A stretch of DNA of 64,000 nucleotides from Dryas octopetala. Taxonomy: Eukaryota > Streptophyta > Magnoliopsida > Rosales > Rosaceae. The stretch covers positions 31,949,475-32,013,474 of the forward strand of contig OY992832.1 in assembly GCA_963921425.1 (NCBI GenBank), given 5' to 3'. This document shows positions 58,932-64,000 of this stretch, piece by piece; position 1 is the stretch's first letter; each line of letters starts with the position of its first letter. Made by a program: the position numbers and the translations under genes. Under the pieces are notes generated by a model. It searched no databases and had not been told where the DNA came from. It saw only the letters and a program-made list of their open reading frames with translations.

Positions 58932-61766
58932 TCACTGCCCCATAGTAGCAAACATAAGTTTGAACTGCTCCTGCATTTGGATCTTGGCCAGCCTTAGATT
59001 TTCTTCTTGTTTAGCCCTTAGTTTTGCAATACTCTCCTCTTGTTCTCTTTTCAACCTCTCAGCTGTCTCTATTGCCTCCTGCCTGATTTGATTCAACTTC
59101 TCATTAGCCTCCACTGCAGCTTTCTTTTGATCCGCTTCAGCTTTCTTTTGCTCCTCAAGTTCATCTTGCAATGCTTGAACCTTCTTGGAAATGCCCCGCT
59201 GTGCAATCTCAATGCCTGGTATATCTACACATTCTACACCAATCCTAAACCCTCGGACAAACACTCCCTTTTCTGGCCCCATTACTGCAGTGTATATCAT
59301 GTCTTTGACCTGAGGTGTTATCTCTTGACCACTTTCACGAAGCTGATTTTCACGCTCTTAAAATTCCACCTAATTTGCCGAAGGCGTTAAAGAAACAAAC
59401 TGTAAGGTACTGCCATTATAATCACTGCCTGCATATTTGTAGGTTATAGTTAGATAGCTTACCATTATGCGATGTGATTCTTCATCAACTGGTTTTTTTT
59501 TCGGTGGTATGGGTGATTTCGAAGAAAGTCACCCGGTTCGGTTCAACCCCATTGTTTGACTCAACCTATGAAAAAATGAAAAGAATATGAGAAAATGCAT
59601 TTTATTCAAATCCACTTAGGACCAAACCCAAACAACATACATAAGTTCAAACATTAGATATATAATAGTCGATCAACACCAAGTTCATATCGAAACAGCC
59701 AAACAAGATTACCAAGTCTATATTCGATCAACACCATATGTTCGGATACGATTAAAATCATCAAATTAATGATTTATTATATAGTGAATTCCACTGATTA
59801 AACATACCTATATTACTTAAAAATTGATCCATGTGCTTTTATGCAATTACATATAAGTAGTGACAACTCTATTTAGAGTAGAGGAACTCACGTATTCAAA
59901 GCGCACTTGTGCAAACGTCTTCATGCCTGTGGTGTGAGATGTCAACAAGCATTTTCTATTCAATGTATTAGTTTCGCATCGTTTCTGTTTAAAAATAGGT
60001 AAACAACTGCAATTAGCTTTAATATTGATAATGCATTGGTCAAGCACTTGTCATTCCAAATTTTTTATAAGTATATAAACCCATACACATTAAAAAACAA
60101 ATAAAAAACCAACTTGGTACGCAAATGGGAAGTAGTGATTCCAATTGGACCATGGTTCAAGTGGTACACATATAGGAGGTTAGGTTCAAAATTCAAAAGC
60201 AATTCCAAATGACTTATTTCCAATTACATGTAAATAACAGCTCAAAGCTTGACTGCAAAGCAAACAATAGGATAATAAAAACAAAATTAAAGTGACTATT
60301 AGGATATAAACCTTAAAAGAATAAAAAAGGACTTTTGATTAAAACCAAATGGCCTCCCTTAATCAAAGGATAATTGCTTACTGTGATTGATCGTTCATTA
60401 ATTTTGATACTGGTTCCTAAAAAAAAAAAGGTTGAAATATAAAAGTAAATCCTCAAACCTGCGACAATAAACTCAATAATTAAAGAGAAGAGCTACAGAA
60501 CCATACTCATTTACATGACAAGATCAAATTACTTTAACTCACGAATTCAAGGGATACTAATAATAACAATAATAACAACAAGAACAACAATGCTAAGACT
60601 TGATAATGTGAACTACGTACTTATTTTGCCATTATTTGCAGCAGGGGAAAAATCAGAAAGGGTAATCATTTTCAGAACATTGCACATCAAATTTCCATTT
60701 AAAGTTCTAACAAAATAATATCTTTAACCATTTTACTGAGAAATTTCGCCCATAATGTGCAGTTTCATGTAAAACTTAAACTAGCAAGTGGAGAGACCCA
60801 ATAAGTATACATGGTCTGATTAGAATTCACTTGATTAGAAATAGGACTAATACACAACAGTTGTGGCACAACCATAAAAGTATGCAGAAAATTAGGCAGC
60901 TGTTTTACAAGACAAATAATTAATAAAAAGTGTATTGAGTGAGGCTCCTCTGACTCAACAGGAAACAAGTGATTTGTATTCTTTAAAACAAGTGCTTTCA
61001 CTTACACTTAATTTAGGCTCATCCCATCTTTGAACTAGTTGTTCCCATTGGGCAGCATTTACACGATTTTCCGTGCATGGCAGAGGTCTCTCCTCTACAT
61101 TTCTAAATGGAAAGTACCACTTCTTCCTTAATTTGGACCTTTATGTCCTGAAGCGATCATTAAGCTTCTTGTGAACAACTAGTCTGACCTTCCATTTTCT
61201 TTCTTCATTTCTCTCCACTGACCAGTCAATCGTCGCCTTTATACCATGGATAAATTTAATTACATATGACACTAAGCATCCAATTATAAAAAATGTGCAT
61301 TGTAATTAACAATGCAAGTTTAGGGATAAAGCATTACCTTAACCCTCTTCCATGCTCGATCAAGCTTTTCTTGTTCCAACTTAAGCCAGTCTTTTTCATG
61401 AATTGAAAATATTGAAGCATCCTACACCAGTGAGCCCAAGAAGTTGTGATACTTGGACACCTTCTTATGTGGGTGGGTAGCTTGGCCGTAACCGTTAAAG
61501 TGTATGATGTGTCTCCTACCTTCCCAAGTAGGCCTAGTAGGTCCTCTAGGCTTCCTTACAAATCCTTGCGTTGCAGCTTGTCTATCATCTTCTGGAGCAG
61601 CAGTTTCATCAATCTGTGTGCCCCCATTTTCTGTTGGATTGTCATTGTAGTCAACCAAGGATTCATTTCCACCATTCACGATTGCTCCAAATGCACCAAG
61701 GGGTGGCTGTGACTTATGGTGGTCCTCAAGAGATGCAGTAACCTCATCGTTCACCCAATCGTCCAT
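58932..61766 (-). pseudogene. CACTA TNP1-like (Transposase_24 type) gene, decayed
   Basis: Minus-strand pieces in order: an N-terminal acidic segment followed by RKPRGPTRPTWEGRR and KYHNFLGSLV (61766-61422), DWLKLEQEKLDRAWKRVK (about 61420-61337), WSVERNEERKWKVRLVVHKK to QWEQLVQRWDEPKL (about 61240-61010), HTTGMKTFAQVRFEY (about 59937-59892), a short exon near 59570-59465, and a C-terminal coiled coil from 59356 to the stop at 58932 (QALQDELEEQKKAEADQKK, EENLRLAKIQMQEQF). These match the order of the plant Ptta/En/Spm Transposase_24 family, thought to bind element ends. TAG at 61422-61424, TAA at 61141-61143 and an A-run frameshift near 59500 break the frame. Confidence 0.75.
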
Positions 61767-63478
61767 TTGTTGCACATGTCATTTAATAAAGTCATCTATA
61801 CAAGATGAGTACTTGCTATTGAAAAAATAAAAATGGCTTGGTGGAAATATATGTCTATGCATTGAAGGGGCATTTGAGATGCACCAAATGTCAATCATGT
61901 CTAAAACTTTTTTATTCTAGGGTGATAGGAAATTACCTTATACTTAGAATACATGAAGGCCATATATTTGCTTAAATTTTGAGATTACTGATATGCTTGT
62001 TTTAATCTAAAACTTGTTTACTCTAGGATACGTGATAGGACATTACCTTATACTAAGAATAAATTAAGGCCATAGCCTAACCAATTTGGTGTTACTCATA
62101 TGCTTGTGTTAATCTTCAACTTGTTTTACTCATGAAATTTATTACCCATAACAAAGAGCACAAATATTTTTGAGTTAATTTATGCCACTTGGCTGAAACA
62201 CGCCTCATGGGGAGTGACGAGTGGAATATATATCTATAACAAAAACATTTCATGATAATCATTGTTGGAACACAGAATTATAATAGAATGTGCACCATGC
62301 ACATATAGAGTCTGGATATCATGAGGAAAATCACAAGTATATAATTCAATACATGTCACACATAGACTTGCACATGTCCAAAAAGTTTTGAATACAATGA
62401 GGTAACATGGAATTTAATTACCAAAATACAGTAATGTTGAATTCAAGAAAATGTCAAAAACAAACCTTACAATTTTTTTCTTTTATTAAGAGAACTCTCT
62501 TTAACATTACTTAGAGAACTCTCTTTATTAGTCGTCAAATAGGAAAAGTCAATATACCCTTACTATTTTAAACAAGTTTGATAATAGACCTAAAAGCTAA
62601 GGAAATATGGTAATTATACATAAACTCATAATGGAATAATTGTATACATTATAGTGCTGCCTACAATACCTTTCTATCATTTTAAATATCAAGCTAAGAT
62701 TAAGTCACTGATTACAGAAAGTAACACTAAATTCTGAAAACTGTCAAGCCACATGATCAGGTTAGTATAACCAAAAAGAAATTATATTGCTTAAACCTGC
62801 AGCCATCTAAGTTTACAACAATTTCTACACCTACAAAAGAGGTACACTTGCACTCTATAAGATAAGTTTGGAATTCTAGAAGAAAGAAGCATCACATTAG
62901 TATTCGTGAACCCCTCTCTCCAGAGAGACTTGGCAGCAAAAAGACTTCTTAAGAAGCAGCCAAGATATTCTCATAAATCTTAAATATGGAAATTGCTCTG
63001 TGTGGAAGCTCGGGAATAAAACTGTCAGTAGCAGGTTTACAAAATACCCATTAATTAATGAGTAAACACCAATGGTCTACGATTATCCATGAATGCCATC
63101 AAGATGTATTCAAGCATGTGCATACAGTACTTGATAGGATAAATCAAAACCAATTGTTAGTGGGCTACAAATGAGAAGGATCTAACACAAACAACATTTC
63201 TCACAAGAAAAACATGAAAACTATTTAATTGACTGATAGCAGTGAACTACATTTACACATGCATTTTATCAAATATAAAACATTCAGCATAATCTATTAG
63301 ACAACCAGACAAATAGACGTACACCCAATTTGATAGCCATTGATTTTTTCTTTTCTATAAACCCATTGATTTTCTAAACCTATAATCCCATTCAATTTCT
63401 AAACCCATAAACTTGTAGTTAACTTTGGGTTTAAATAAACCTAACCTTCCATAACTCTATGTACCCGAATAAGCTAGA

Positions 63479-63980
63479 TCACCGTCACGGCATCCATGTA
63501 AAAACCCCATAGTCTTCTTATCCACTCTTGGCCATAAAAAATTTGACGAAGAGAAAGGTAAGAGAGAGGACTTACCAAAAAGATCTTGGTGAAAGACACA
63601 ATGCACAGTGGCAGCACCTTCCTTCTTCCTCCAACTTCGTTTAGCAGTAGGACTTGATTAGGAGATGGTTTTTGTGGAACTCTAGAAACTGGTTTTGGTT
63701 AAAGGTTAGATTTAGGAAGTCTAGGGTGATCATCGTCACGGCATCCATGTAAAAATCCCATAGTCTTCTTATCCACTCTTGGCCATAAAAAATTTGACGA
63801 AGAGAAAGGTAAGAGAGAGGACTTACCAAAAAGATCTTGGTGAAAGACACAATGCACAGTGGCAGCACCTTCCTTCTTCCTCCAACTTCGTTTAGCAGTA
63901 GGACTTGATTAGGAGATGATTTTTGTGGAACTCTAGAAACTGGTTTTGGTTAAAGGTTAGATTTAGGAAGTCTAGGGTGC
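63479..63980. repeat. 251-bp tandem duplication
   Basis: CGTCACGGCATCCATGTAAA starts at 63483 and again at 63734, and the text between repeats almost perfectly up to TCTAGGGTG at 63727 and 63978. The two units differ at only a few positions, so the duplication is recent. It lies within the presumed CACTA element, upstream of its TNP1-like gene. Confidence 0.93.
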
Positions 63981-64000
63981 GTGAGTTTCTTTTATGCTTT

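Larger units (their letters stand above)
57219..64000 (-). mobile_element. CACTA (En/Spm) DNA transposon, one end and part of the body
   Basis: The terminus CACTACAAGAAAAAC at 57219 is the standard plant CACTA end, preceded by AAT (possible 3-bp target duplication). Subterminal DNA to about 57420 repeats words such as GTGTCA and GCACAA. The minus-strand TNP1-like gene at 58932-61766 fits the usual layout in which this gene lies near the 3' end, so the element should run on to the right beyond the window, where a TNP2-type transposase would be expected. The other terminus was not found, so the right limit given is the window edge. From 61767 to about 63470 no gene was seen. Confidence 0.75.

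Overview
This window is plant nuclear DNA, most likely from a woody eudicot (rosid-like; the species cannot be fixed from sequence alone). It is AT-rich and intron-rich, with many microsatellites and several classes of plant transposon. Its proteins are land-plant types: a TPD1-like peptide, an X8 callose-binding protein, a nuclear plastid-targeted Ycf33 protein, a BAH-Agenet protein and ADA2. No tRNA, rRNA, CRISPR array or organellar insertion was seen.

Layout. 0-11.6 kb is transposon territory: a 407-bp Mutator-type (MULE) element at 709-1115; a complete but dead Ty1/copia element at 2996-8924 with 307-bp LTRs and CCAGA target duplications; a MULE miniature element at 8950-9345; and another at 10953-11601. 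11.7-17.1 kb is the first gene island: X8 protein (minus, 3 exons), FAS1 protein (plus, 1 exon) and an unrecognised coiled-coil protein (minus, 5 exons). 17.4-28.1 kb is repeats: a MITE cluster; a 2.08-kb MULE at 17814-19891 with a TGACG array and GC-rich 147-bp tandem repeats; a gypsy pol tail plus long LTR (19930-22804); a 2.6-kb unclassified repeat; and a 1.47-kb hAT element (26621-28089) that carries what looks like the promoter and first exon of a host gene.

28.7-42.4 kb is the main gene island: ADA2 (plus, 13 exons, 557 codons) and a BAH-Agenet chromatin protein (minus, about 7 exons) face each other tail to tail. 43.4-46.4 kb holds an inverted copy of the repeat into which the copia element and MITE at 3-9 kb inserted, then two MULE elements. 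46.8-50.5 kb holds a single-exon Ycf33-family gene and a three-exon TPD1-like gene whose first intron contains a 788-bp MULE element. 51.2-56.1 kb holds a tandem-repeat block, a MULE element and a 2.4-kb MULE. From 57219 to the window end lies part of a CACTA (En/Spm) element with a decayed TNP1-like gene on the minus strand and a 251-bp tandem duplication.

Exon structures were built by hand from splice sites, reading-frame continuity and family motifs. Joined frames are open in all six multi-exon genes. Function is inferred from family knowledge, not from searches. The strongest signals beyond ordinary genes are precise transposon boundaries supported by target duplications, the host-gene capture inside the hAT element, and a microsatellite that may be translated as an Arg-Glu tract in the BAH-Agenet gene.
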